This document shows, one piece after another, positions 56,694 through 64,000 of a stretch of DNA of 64,000 nucleotides. Origin of the DNA: Tamilnaduibacter salinus (GTDB lineage Bacteria > Pseudomonadota > Gammaproteobacteria > Pseudomonadales > Oleiphilaceae); contig NZ_QEKQ01000002.1 of assembly GCF_003096655.1 (NCBI RefSeq), forward strand, positions 434,001-498,000, written 5' to 3'. The position numbers and the translations under genes were made by a program. The notes under the pieces were generated by a model that had not been told where the DNA came from, did not search any database, and worked only from the letters and a program-made list of their open reading frames with translations. How positions within the stretch are numbered: the first letter of the stretch is position 1; the number at the start of each line of letters is the position of its first letter.

Positions 56694-57419
56694 TCAGTTC
56701 AACGCCGTTGTCACTTCCGCCTGAATCTCTTCCAGCGCCTCCAGCGGCCGATCCGCCTGGGTGATCGGCCGCCCGATCACCAGATAATCACTACCGGCAT
56801 ACAACGCCTCGCTGGGCGTCATGATGCGCTTCTGATCGTCCGTCGCGGCGAATGCGGGACGAATGCCGGGGGTCACCAGCTGGAAGCGCGGCCCTCTCGA
56901 TTCGCGCAATATCGGCGCCTCCTGAGCCGAGCAGACCACACCATCGAGACCGGCGTTATAGGCGAGAGACGAGAGACGGTCCACCTGCTCCTCCGGCGAC
57001 CCCGCTACACCGATCTGGCGCAGATCGTCCGCCCCGAAACTCGTCAGCACCGTGACCCCGATCAACAACGGCCGGTCATTACCAGCGACCTTCTCCAACC
57101 GCTCCCGACAGGCCGCCATCATCGTCTCACCACCCGAGGCGTGAACATTCACCATCCAGACCCCCAGATCGGCGGCGGCCTCCACCGCAGCCGCCGCGGT
57201 GTTGGGAATGTCATGGTATTTCAGGTCTAGAAAGACACCGAAGCCCCGGCGGGTCAGTTGCCGCACAAAATCCGGACCAAAGCGGGTGAACATTTCCTTG
57301 CCGACCTTGAGCCGGCACAGGCCAGGATCGAGTTGGTCAACCAATTCCAATCCGGGGGTCTGATCCGCAAAGTCCAGGGCGACAATGACACGGGGGCCGG
57401 TGACGTCGGCGTACAGCAT
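56694..57419 (-). CDS. pyrF: Orotidine 5'-phosphate decarboxylase
   Basis: A 241-residue TIM-barrel enzyme. The catalytic motif [10 protein letters not shown] gives D65, K67 and D70; [12 protein letters not shown] and GIRP with a later VIGRPIT bind substrate phosphate. It converts OMP to UMP, the last step of UMP synthesis; pyrD lies 5.3 kb away. It is the last gene of the rpsA-ihfB-lapA-lapB-pyrF series, as in E. coli. Confidence 0.96.
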   Translation of the reverse strand: MLYADVTGPRVIVALDFADQTPGLELVDQLDPGLCRLKVGKEMFTRFGPDFVRQLTRRGFGVFLDLKYHDIPNTAAAAVEAAADLGVWMVNVHASGGETMMAACRERLEKVAGNDRPLLIGVTVLTSFGADDLRQIGVAGSPEEQVDRLSSLAYNAGLDGVVCSAQEAPILRESRGPRFQLVTPGIRPAFAATDDQKRIMTPSEALYAGSDYLVIGRPITQADRPLEALEEIQAEVTTALN

Positions 57420-57451
57420 GATTCACTCCAATGGGGGGTCAAACGTTGGGA

Positions 57452-58621
57452 TTATTCGGCTTCCACGCCCTGAATCGGCTGGATGGTTTCCCAGTTCTTG
57501 CAGCTCGGACACAGCCAGTGCAACTGGCGTCCCTCAAAGCCGCAGTTCGTGCACCGGTACGTTGGCCGGCTCGCCAGCAGCATCTGACCGATCCGGCTCA
57601 CCAGCCGGCCCTCGTCCGTGGTCATCCCTTTCTCATATCCAGCAAGCGCCACCAGACGAAGCAGGCCACGCACACTCGGGCGCTTTTCCAGCTCCTCACG
57701 CAACAGATCAATAGCAGCCCGCCGGCCAGACCCCCGCTCCACCGACTCCACCAGAGCCAATAACAGGCTGGTGCTGGGCCAGGCTTCATACAGTTTTCTC
57801 AGGCGGCGGGTCAGGCGCCCCACCTGGTTCCGGGCCCGCGCCTGCTGCATGAGCTGTTCGATGGCTTCCGGACCGAACGCCGGGTTCTGGTCGAAGACCT
57901 TCAAAAGAACCTTGGTGACTTCCCGATCGTTTCCCTGACGCTGCTGAATGTCCGCCAGCAGAAAGTTCGCGCGCACGCAGGTCGGGTCTTTCTCAAGCGC
58001 CTCCCGGGCCAGCCGCCGGGACTCCCAGCGGTCATCCCGCTGCAGGGCCTCGTCCGCCATCTCACAGGTCAGGTACCCTAGCTGCTTTTTCAGGGCGTCG
58101 TCCGACTCATGGCTGGCAAGCACCTCGGCCACCTGCCGGGCCTTGTCCCACTCGCGCTCCTGCTGATAGAGCTCGATCAGCTGGTTGGACGCCTTACGAC
58201 TGTAGTCCCGGCTGCCAAGCAGCTCCTGCAGTAACGCTTCGGCACGGTCCAGAAGACCAGCCTTCATGTAGTCCTCTGCCAGCTCCTGAGTCACCTGAGG
58301 GGAGAATCGGGACGGTAGTTCAGGGCGGGCCAGCAGGTTCTGGTGGATCAGAATGGCGCGGTCGGTCTCACCTTTCAGGCGAAAGTGGGCGCCGACGGAC
58401 AGGTGCAGATTGACGGTATCGCGGTTGACTGCCAACGACTGAACAAAATTCTCAATCGCCTGATCGGAATAGTTGGTAAAGAGGAACTGAAGCCGGTCCC
58501 GAACCGACGGCTCGTCATGAATGCCGCGGCCACGCCGGGTTTCACTGCGCCCCCACCGGCCCATGAACCAACCCGCCGCAACCGCTATCACCAGTAACAG
58601 CCAGTGCAATACGGTGTCCAT
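57452..58621 (-). CDS. lapB: LPS assembly regulator LapB (YciM)
   Basis: 389 residues, as in E. coli. One N-terminal transmembrane helix (about 5-22) anchors a cytoplasmic array of TPR repeats (about 65-345), closed by a rubredoxin-type metal site, YRCTNCGFEGRQLHWLCPSCKNW. LapB delivers LpxC to FtsH for degradation and so sets LPS synthesis. Its start overlaps the lapA stop by one base, and pyrF follows 33 bases later. Confidence 0.95.
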   Translation of the reverse strand: MDTVLHWLLLVIAVAAGWFMGRWGRSETRRGRGIHDEPSVRDRLQFLFTNYSDQAIENFVQSLAVNRDTVNLHLSVGAHFRLKGETDRAILIHQNLLARPELPSRFSPQVTQELAEDYMKAGLLDRAEALLQELLGSRDYSRKASNQLIELYQQEREWDKARQVAEVLASHESDDALKKQLGYLTCEMADEALQRDDRWESRRLAREALEKDPTCVRANFLLADIQQRQGNDREVTKVLLKVFDQNPAFGPEAIEQLMQQARARNQVGRLTRRLRKLYEAWPSTSLLLALVESVERGSGRRAAIDLLREELEKRPSVRGLLRLVALAGYEKGMTTDEGRLVSRIGQMLLASRPTYRCTNCGFEGRQLHWLCPSCKNWETIQPIQGVEAE

Positions 58622-58923
58622 CAGTGCGTCCGGGCGGGCTCCGAGCTCGCCTTGTTCAGGGATTTTTCAGCCTGGGACAGTTTACGCCGAAGCTGACGAC
58701 GCTCGGCGGAAACTTTCAGAGTGGCAACAGTCGTCACCAGAATGCCGATCACCGCCCCGGCGACAAACGCCAGTATGAGCCAGAAGGCCACACCGTAGGA
58801 CGCCGTCTGAAAAAACAGGAAATTCAGTGACACGGTTTCCTGATTATTCAGGGAAAAGATCAGTGCCACCAGAATCAAAAAGATGACAACCAGAGCAAGT
58901 ATGACTTTCTGCAGCCAGGCCAT
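58621..58923 (-). CDS. lapA: LapA inner-membrane protein (DUF1049)
   Basis: A 100-residue protein with two transmembrane helices (about 8-28 and 43-65) and a C-terminal cytoplasmic coiled coil (about 70-95). The pattern SLNNQETVSLNFLF between helices is the DUF1049 hallmark. It is coupled to lapB by a one-base overlap; LapA is linked with LapB in LPS assembly. It lies after ihfB with about 121 bases between. Confidence 0.92.
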   Translation of the reverse strand: MAWLQKVILALVVIFLILVALIFSLNNQETVSLNFLFFQTASYGVAFWLILAFVAGAVIGILVTTVATLKVSAERRQLRRKLSQAEKSLNKASSEPARTH

Positions 58924-59044
58924 TGGTCAGCGGCTCCCTCTCATCATTGTGACCCGCGCGATGTCAGCACATACTACCACACCGCAGGCGGGCGTCGCCT
59001 GACGCGTCGTGCCGGTCCGGGACCATTATCGGCGTCCGACGCCC

Positions 59045-59341
59045 TCAGTAACCACGCTTCATGCTGGCATCGACCCGCTCACGGAGGGTTTTGCCGGGCT
59101 TGAAATGCGGGACGTATTTGGCGGGAAGCTGCACAGGGTCGCCGGTTTTGGGGTTCCGCCCGGTCCGGGCTGCCCGGTAATGCAGCGAGAAGCTACCGAA
59201 ACCGCGAATTTCAATACGCTGCCCTTCGGCCAGCGACTGCGACATGTGTTCGATGATGGTTTTGACCGCCAGCTCCACATCCTTCACCGAGAGCTGGGTC
59301 TGCTTGGAGGCAATCAGCTCGACCAGTTCCGATTTTGTCAT
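59045..59341 (-). CDS. ihfB: Integration host factor beta subunit
   Basis: A 98-residue HU/IHF protein. It begins [11 protein letters not shown] like E. coli Ihf[25 protein letters not shown] forms the beta-arm, including the Pro that intercalates DNA (RNPKTG). IHF bends DNA at specific sites for recombination, replication and transcription. AGAAGGA precedes the ATG. Its location after rpsA is conserved; a strong terminator separates the two, so ihfB probably has its own promoter in 59342-59426. Confidence 0.96.
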   Translation of the reverse strand: MTKSELVELIASKQTQLSVKDVELAVKTIIEHMSQSLAEGQRIEIRGFGSFSLHYRAARTGRNPKTGDPVQLPAKYVPHFKPGKTLRERVDASMKRGY

Positions 59342-59426
59342 TGGTTTTTCCTTCTCATTCTCGACAGGAAATCCGGTCCGGACTTCTCTTCCATGAGACT
59401 AGTTTAGCCAAAGCCAAAAAAAAGAC

Positions 59427-59452
59427 AAAAAAAACGGGCTGTTACAGCCCGT
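59427..59452 (-). terminator. Intrinsic terminator after rpsA
   Basis: ACGGGCTG/CAGCCCGT stem flanked by T-runs on both strands: eight T residues on the minus strand (59427-59434) and seven on the plus strand (59452-59458). It lies 27 bases after the rpsA stop and separates rpsA from ihfB. Confidence 0.92.
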
Positions 59453-59479
59453 TTTTTTCATTTCGGCGACAGCGCCCCG

Positions 59480-61168
59480 TTACTCTTTCGGGTTCTGCTG
59501 CTGCATCTGTTCCTTGATCAGATCGCCGATGGTCGTCGCACTGGACGTGTCAGCGGACTTCTCACGAACGCTCTGAAGCGCCGCCTTGTCGTCCTCGACA
59601 TCCTTGGACTTGACCGAGAGGTTGATGACGCGGTTCTTGCGATCGATGCTGATGATCTTCGCTTCCACTTCATCGCCTTCGTTCAGCACGTTGCGGGCGT
59701 CTTCCACCCGGTCACGGCTGATCTCGGACGCCTTCAGGACCGCTTCCACTTCCTCGTTGAGAGACACGGTCGCGGACTTCGCGTCGACGCTCACAACAGT
59801 GCCGCTCACGATGGAGCCCTTGTCGTTGAGCTGAACGAACTCGGCGAACGGATCGCTTTCGAGCTGCTTGATGCCCAGGGAAATGCGCTCGCGCTCCGGA
59901 TCCACAGACAGGATGACGGTTTCAACTTCGTCGCCCTTCTTGTACTCGCGGACCGCTTCTTCACCGGACTCGTTCCAGCTGATGTCGGACAGGTGAACCA
60001 GACCGTCGATGCCGCCTTCCAGACCGATGAAGATGCCGAAGTCCGTGATGGACTTGATCTTACCGGTGATGCGGTCGCCCTTGTTGTAGTTCGCGGAGAA
60101 CTCTTCCCAGGGGTTGGCCTGACACTGCTTGATACCCAGCGAGATCCGACGACGCTCTTCGTCGATGTCGAGGATCATCACTTCGATGTCGTCGCCGACC
60201 TGGACCACCTTGGACGGATGGATGTTCTTGTTGGTCCAGTCCATTTCGGACACGTGGACCAGACCTTCCACCCCTTCTTCCAGCTCGGCAAAGCAGCCGT
60301 AGTCGGTCAGGTTGGTGACATTGGCCGCAACACGCATGCCTTCCGGATAGCGATCCTTGATGTTGACCCAGGGATCTTCGCCCAGCTGCTTCAGACCCAG
60401 AGATACCCGGTTCCGCTCGCGGTCGAACTTCAGGACCTTGACGGTGATCTCGTCACCCACATTGACGATCTCGCTCGGATGCTTGATCCGCTTCCACGCC
60501 ATGTCAGTGATGTGCAGCAGGCCGTCAACACCACCCAGATCAACGAACGCACCGTAGTCGGTCAGGTTCTTGACGATACCCTTGATTTCCAGACCTTCGG
60601 TCAGGGTCTCAAGCAGTGCTTCGCGCTCGGCACTGTTCTCGGCTTCCAGAACCGCGCGGCGGGAAACCACCACGTTGTTGCGCTTCTGGTCGAGCTTGAT
60701 GACCTTGAATTCCAGTTCCTTGTTTTCGAGATGCGCGGTGTCGCGCACAGGGCGCACATCCACCAGCGACCCCGGCAGGAACGCCCGGATGCCACTCAGA
60801 TCGACGGTGAAACCGCCCTTTACCTTGCCGCTGATCATGCCCTTGACGACTTCTTCGTCCTCGAAGCGCTTCTCCAGCACCTTCCACGCTTCGGCCCGCT
60901 TGGCCTTTTCGCGTGACAGGCGTGTGGCGCCAAAGCCGTCCTCAACTGCGTCGAGAGCCACGTCAACTACGTCACCGACCGCAATTTCCAGCGTTCCTTC
61001 CTTGTCCAGGAACTGGCTGGCCGGGATGGTCCCCTCGGACTTGAGACCCGCATTCACGGTGACCCAGTCGTTATCGATATCCACCACGGTCCCCTGGACG
61101 ATGGAACCGGGCTGCATGTCAATGTCTTTTAAGCTCTCTTCAAAAAGATCCGCAAAGCTCTCGCTCAT
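59480..61168 (-). CDS. rpsA: 30S ribosomal protein S1
   Basis: 562 residues with six S1 RNA-binding repeats; repeats 3-6 are clear from [50 protein letters not shown] and [17 protein letters not shown]1 helps the 30S subunit bind and unfold mRNAs. The start ATG 61168 ([12 protein letters not shown]) is the known S1 start and has AGGA upstream; the frame to 61216 is not needed. It is in the conserved cmk-rpsA-ihfB order. Confidence 0.97.
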   Translation of the reverse strand: MSESFADLFEESLKDIDMQPGSIVQGTVVDIDNDWVTVNAGLKSEGTIPASQFLDKEGTLEIAVGDVVDVALDAVEDGFGATRLSREKAKRAEAWKVLEKRFEDEEVVKGMISGKVKGGFTVDLSGIRAFLPGSLVDVRPVRDTAHLENKELEFKVIKLDQKRNNVVVSRRAVLEAENSAEREALLETLTEGLEIKGIVKNLTDYGAFVDLGGVDGLLHITDMAWKRIKHPSEIVNVGDEITVKVLKFDRERNRVSLGLKQLGEDPWVNIKDRYPEGMRVAANVTNLTDYGCFAELEEGVEGLVHVSEMDWTNKNIHPSKVVQVGDDIEVMILDIDEERRRISLGIKQCQANPWEEFSANYNKGDRITGKIKSITDFGIFIGLEGGIDGLVHLSDISWNESGEEAVREYKKGDEVETVILSVDPERERISLGIKQLESDPFAEFVQLNDKGSIVSGTVVSVDAKSATVSLNEEVEAVLKASEISRDRVEDARNVLNEGDEVEAKIISIDRKNRVINLSVKSKDVEDDKAALQSVREKSADTSSATTIGDLIKEQMQQQNPKE

Positions 61169-61296
61169 TCTATGTCCTATGATCAACGCAAGTGTTCCCC
61201 GTGCTACCAGCGACACGGTCTGTTCAAAATCACCGGAATCCGCTCAAGGCTGGCGATTCGTCCGGATTTCCGGTGGCCAATAACAAAAAGGTGCGG

Positions 61297-61980
61297 TCAG
61301 GCGCGACTGGCGGCGGCCAATGCCCTTTCCAACACCTCTTCGATGCTTAAACCTGTCGAGTCAATGACTTGCGCATCCCCGGCCGGTTTAAGAGGAGCAC
61401 TCGACCGATTCATGTCGCGGTCATCACGTGCCCTGATATCCTCTAAAAGGTCGTCAATACTAACACTCACACCGGAGTCCAGCAACTGACGATGGCGCCG
61501 CTGGGCCCGCTCCTCGGCGCTTGCGGTCAGAAACAGCTTGACCGGAGCATCGGGGAACACCACGGTCCCCATGTCACGTCCGTCCGCCACCAGACCCGGC
61601 GACACCCGGAAATCCCGCTGGCGTTGCAGCAGGGCATCCCGCACTGACTGGATCACCGCGACCCGGGAGGCATTATCGCCACACTCTTCTGTGCGGATAG
61701 CCCGCGTCACGTCGACACCATCCAACAGAACCCGGGCCGGCTCGCCGGGTGGCGTCGGCTCAAACGCCACGTTGAGATCCTGCGCCTCCCGCGTCAGTGC
61801 CGCTTCATCGTCCAGATCAACGCCATGTCGCATGGCCGCCAGAGCCGTCAGCCGGTAAAGCGCCCCGCTGTCCAGCAGATGATAGCCCAGCTTCCGGGCG
61901 AGCATCTGGGTGACCGTGCCCTTGCCGGAACCGCCCGGCCCGTCGACGGTGATCACTGGAATTTCCTTCGCATCGCTCAT
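61297..61980 (-). CDS. cmk: Cytidylate kinase
   Basis: 227 residues. The P-loop GPGGSGKGT is at 14-22; [11 protein letters not shown] and [12 protein letters not shown] carry substrate-binding Asp and Arg. It phosphorylates CMP and dCMP. ATG 61980 overlaps the aroA stop (ATGA), indicating coupling; the in-frame TTG at 61986 is less likely. It lies upstream of rpsA in the usual order. Confidence 0.97.
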   Translation of the reverse strand: MSDAKEIPVITVDGPGGSGKGTVTQMLARKLGYHLLDSGALYRLTALAAMRHGVDLDDEAALTREAQDLNVAFEPTPPGEPARVLLDGVDVTRAIRTEECGDNASRVAVIQSVRDALLQRQRDFRVSPGLVADGRDMGTVVFPDAPVKLFLTASAEERAQRRHRQLLDSGVSVSIDDLLEDIRARDDRDMNRSSAPLKPAGDAQVIDSTGLSIEEVLERALAAASRA

Positions 61981-64000
61981 TCGCAAGCCTCTACTGTCAG
62001 CCGGATGCCGACCTCCTGGGCCAGTCGGTCAAATCCGGGAAATGAGGTGGCGACGTTGGCACAATCGGTGATCGTTATCTCGCCTTCCGCCCGCAGCGAC
62101 GCGACGGCGAACGCCATGGCAACACGGTGATCGCCGTGACTGTCCACCGTGCCGCCCCGCAGTGCCTGTCCACCAGGGATCTCGATGCCATCGTCGGTCA
62201 CCGTACTGTCCACGCCAATCGCCGCAAGCCCATCGGCCATCACCTGAATACGATCGCTTTCCTTGACCCGCAACTCTTCCGCGCCCGTCAGCAGTGTCGT
62301 TCCTTCAGCGCAAGCCGCTGCGATGAACAGCACCGGGAACTCATCAATGGCCAGCGGCACCTGATCCTCGGGAATCCGAATACCCCTGAGCGGCGCGTAC
62401 CGAACCCGGAGGTCCGCGACCGGCTCACCCCCGATTTCGCGCTCGTTCTCCAGCGTGATATCCGCCCCCATCTCGCGGAGAATCGTGATCACGCCGGTAC
62501 GCGTGGGGTTGATACCGACATGCTGCAACCGGAGGTCAGCCCCCGGTGCCACTGACGCGGCCACCAGAAAGAACGCCGCCGAGGATATATCCGAAGGCAC
62601 ATCAATCGGGCCGCCTGTCAGTCGGCCACCACCGCTCAGGCGCGCGGTGTTCCCGTCACGCGTCACCGGATAGCCAAACCCGTTGAGCATCCGCTCGGTG
62701 TGATCCCGGGTCGGCGCCGGCTCCGCGACCGATGTGTCTCCGTTGGCATAGAGCCCCGCGAGAAGCAGGCAGGATTTGACCTGCGCGCTGGCCACCGGCA
62801 TGTCATAGTGAAAACCCGTCAGCGTCTGTCCGCCCCGCAGACGCAGCGGCGGCTTCCCGCCCTCGCCAGTCTCAATGACGGCGCCCATCTGACGCAGGGG
62901 GTCGGCCACCCGGTTCATGGGACGACGGGAGAGACTGGCGTCCCCGGTCAGCTCCGTGTCGAACCGCTGTCCGGCGAGCAGTCCCGCAAACAGTCGCATG
63001 GCGGTCCCCGAATTCCCCAGATAGAGCGGGCCGTGGGGAGGCTGAAGTCCATGGAGACCAACGCCATGGATACGGACAACCCCCTGATCCGGCCCCTCAA
63101 TGGTGACGCCCATGTCCCGGAAAGCCTGCAGGGTCGCGAGACTGTCCTCACCCTCCAGAAAGCCGGTCACTTCGGTCGTCCCTTCCGCCAGCGCCCCGAG
63201 CATGATGCTGCGATGGGACATCGACTTGTCGCCGGGAACCCGGATGTCCCCCTGAGCGGCGCCGCCCGGCTGGAGCCGGAAGGTCACCTGGTTCTGTTGT
63301 TCTGTGTTCACGTACGCCTGCCCTGACAGCATTTTTGAGAAGTGTTCCCGGGCCGCCCTGGCCCGGCTGAAAACCTGCAACAACCGTTCACCATCCTGTG
63401 ATTCGATCGCCTGGCGAAGCTGGCCTAGATCGGCCGTGAAGTGATCGATCATGTTGAGCACGGCCTCCCGGTTAGAGAGGAAAATGTCGTGCCACATGAT
63501 CGGATCACTGGCTGCGATGCGGGTAAAATCCCGAAACCCGCCGGCCGCATACCGGAAAATGTCGAGATTGTCGTCTTCTCCGGCCAGGGTGTCGACCAGA
63601 GAAAAAGCAATCAGGTGGGGAAGATGGCTGGTCGCGGCCAGAACCTCGTCGTGGCGGTCCACCGACATAGTCAGCACCCGGGCGCCACACCCTTCCCAGA
63701 GCCGGGTCAGCTGATCCAAGGCCTCCGGCGCCACCGAGTCCGGGGGCGTCAGAATGATCTTATGGCGATCGAACAGATCGCCGTGCGCGGCCCGGATGCC
63801 GCTTTTCTCGGACCCGGCAATCGGATGGCCGGGAATCACCCGCTCCGGCCACTCCCCGAAGACCGCCTGTACCGACTGAATGAAGCTGCCCTTGGTACTG
63901 CCCACATCGGTCAGAATCGCATGGTCACTGAGGGCCGGACGAACCGCCTCAAGGACGTCGCGTGTTGCCCGCACCGGCACCGCCACCACCACCAGATCAG
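61977..64000 (-). CDS. Prephenate dehydrogenase / EPSP synthase fusion (5' partial)
   Basis: The N-terminus is beyond the window; the frame reads through to base 64000. Visible residues 1-230 belong to a TyrA-type dehydrogenase ([31 protein letters not shown], and the [13 protein letters not shown] segment). From about 240 to 670 it is AroA, 5-enolpyruvylshikimate-3-phosphate synthase ([33 protein letters not shown], and later HGDHRVAMA). The fusion joins two steps of aromatic amino acid synthesis and is known from Pseudomonas and relatives. The stop overlaps cmk. Confidence 0.95.
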   Translation of the reverse strand, partial: DLVVVAVPVRATRDVLEAVRPALSDHAILTDVGSTKGSFIQSVQAVFGEWPERVIPGHPIAGSEKSGIRAAHGDLFDRHKIILTPPDSVAPEALDQLTRLWEGCGARVLTMSVDRHDEVLAATSHLPHLIAFSLVDTLAGEDDNLDIFRYAAGGFRDFTRIAASDPIMWHDIFLSNREAVLNMIDHFTADLGQLRQAIESQDGERLLQVFSRARAAREHFSKMLSGQAYVNTEQQNQVTFRLQPGGAAQGDIRVPGDKSMSHRSIMLGALAEGTTEVTGFLEGEDSLATLQAFRDMGVTIEGPDQGVVRIHGVGLHGLQPPHGPLYLGNSGTAMRLFAGLLAGQRFDTELTGDASLSRRPMNRVADPLRQMGAVIETGEGGKPPLRLRGGQTLTGFHYDMPVASAQVKSCLLLAGLYANGDTSVAEPAPTRDHTERMLNGFGYPVTRDGNTARLSGGGRLTGGPIDVPSDISSAAFFLVAASVAPGADLRLQHVGINPTRTGVITILREMGADITLENEREIGGEPVADLRVRYAPLRGIRIPEDQVPLAIDEFPVLFIAAACAEGTTLLTGAEELRVKESDRIQVMADGLAAIGVDSTVTDDGIEIPGGQALRGGTVDSHGDHRVAMAFAVASLRAEGEITITDCANVATSFPGFDRLAQEVGIRLTVEACE

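Overview
The window looks like core chromosome of a free-living Gammaproteobacterium with GC-rich DNA (roughly 60 percent by eye). Gene order matches what is known for Pseudomonas and other gammaproteobacteria: yebC-ruvCAB-ybgC-tolQRAB-pal-cpoB, tRNA-Lys, nadA, bepA; guaB-guaA; tyrA/aroA-cmk-rpsA-ihfB-lapA-lapB-pyrF. Several proteins are strongly acidic (Pal linker, the 46216-46716 protein), which would fit a moderately halophilic Ectothiorhodospiraceae- or Halomonas-like organism, but that placement is inference. No phage, integrase, intact transposase, toxin-antitoxin or CRISPR locus was found.

Layout. 1-13041: outer-membrane protease bepA (5' end cut by the window), nadA, two tRNA-Lys genes, then one long minus-strand block for envelope integrity (cpoB-pal-tolBARQ-ybgC), Holliday-junction processing (ruvBAC), yebC and aspS. 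13173-20355: a FabR-like repressor, a HIT protein, ugd, galE, tadA, guaA and guaB. 20526-31538: xseA, propionyl-CoA synthetase, a cold-shock gene with a long leader, leuA facing an Lrp-type regulator, a TetR regulator with a thioesterase, proS, a lytic transglycosylase and dusC with a tiny upstream reading frame. 31601-38252: a DUF2835 protein, htpG with a recognisable sigma-32 promoter, two tandem hotdog thioesterases, an M48 lipoprotein protease, and an SCP2-like protein/iron-dependent alcohol dehydrogenase pair.

38253-39656 is the most accessory-looking part: a stem-loop, two inverted copies of a roughly 100-bp repeat (one bounded by terminal inverted repeats, hence MITE-like), an orphan periplasmic binding protein and a further repeat end. 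39657-50327: ybbA/ybbP ABC system, tesA, yheT-like hydrolase, tRNA-Asn, M18 aminopeptidase, an acidic protein of uncertain function, a beta-barrel protein, rlmL and rmf. 50328-64000: pyrD, an intergenic region with DnaA boxes, an AT-rich stretch and several GATC sites, a CDF metal transporter, uvrB, an aspartate aminotransferase, a second tRNA-Asn, pyrF, lapB-lapA, ihfB, rpsA, cmk and a tyrA-aroA fusion cut by the window end.

Most genes lie on the minus strand in tightly packed, often ATGA-overlapping operons. The best candidates for something undescribed are the repeat cluster with its orphan binding-protein gene, the 30-residue reading frame upstream of dusC, and the DnaA-box-rich gap at about 51.46-51.75 kb.
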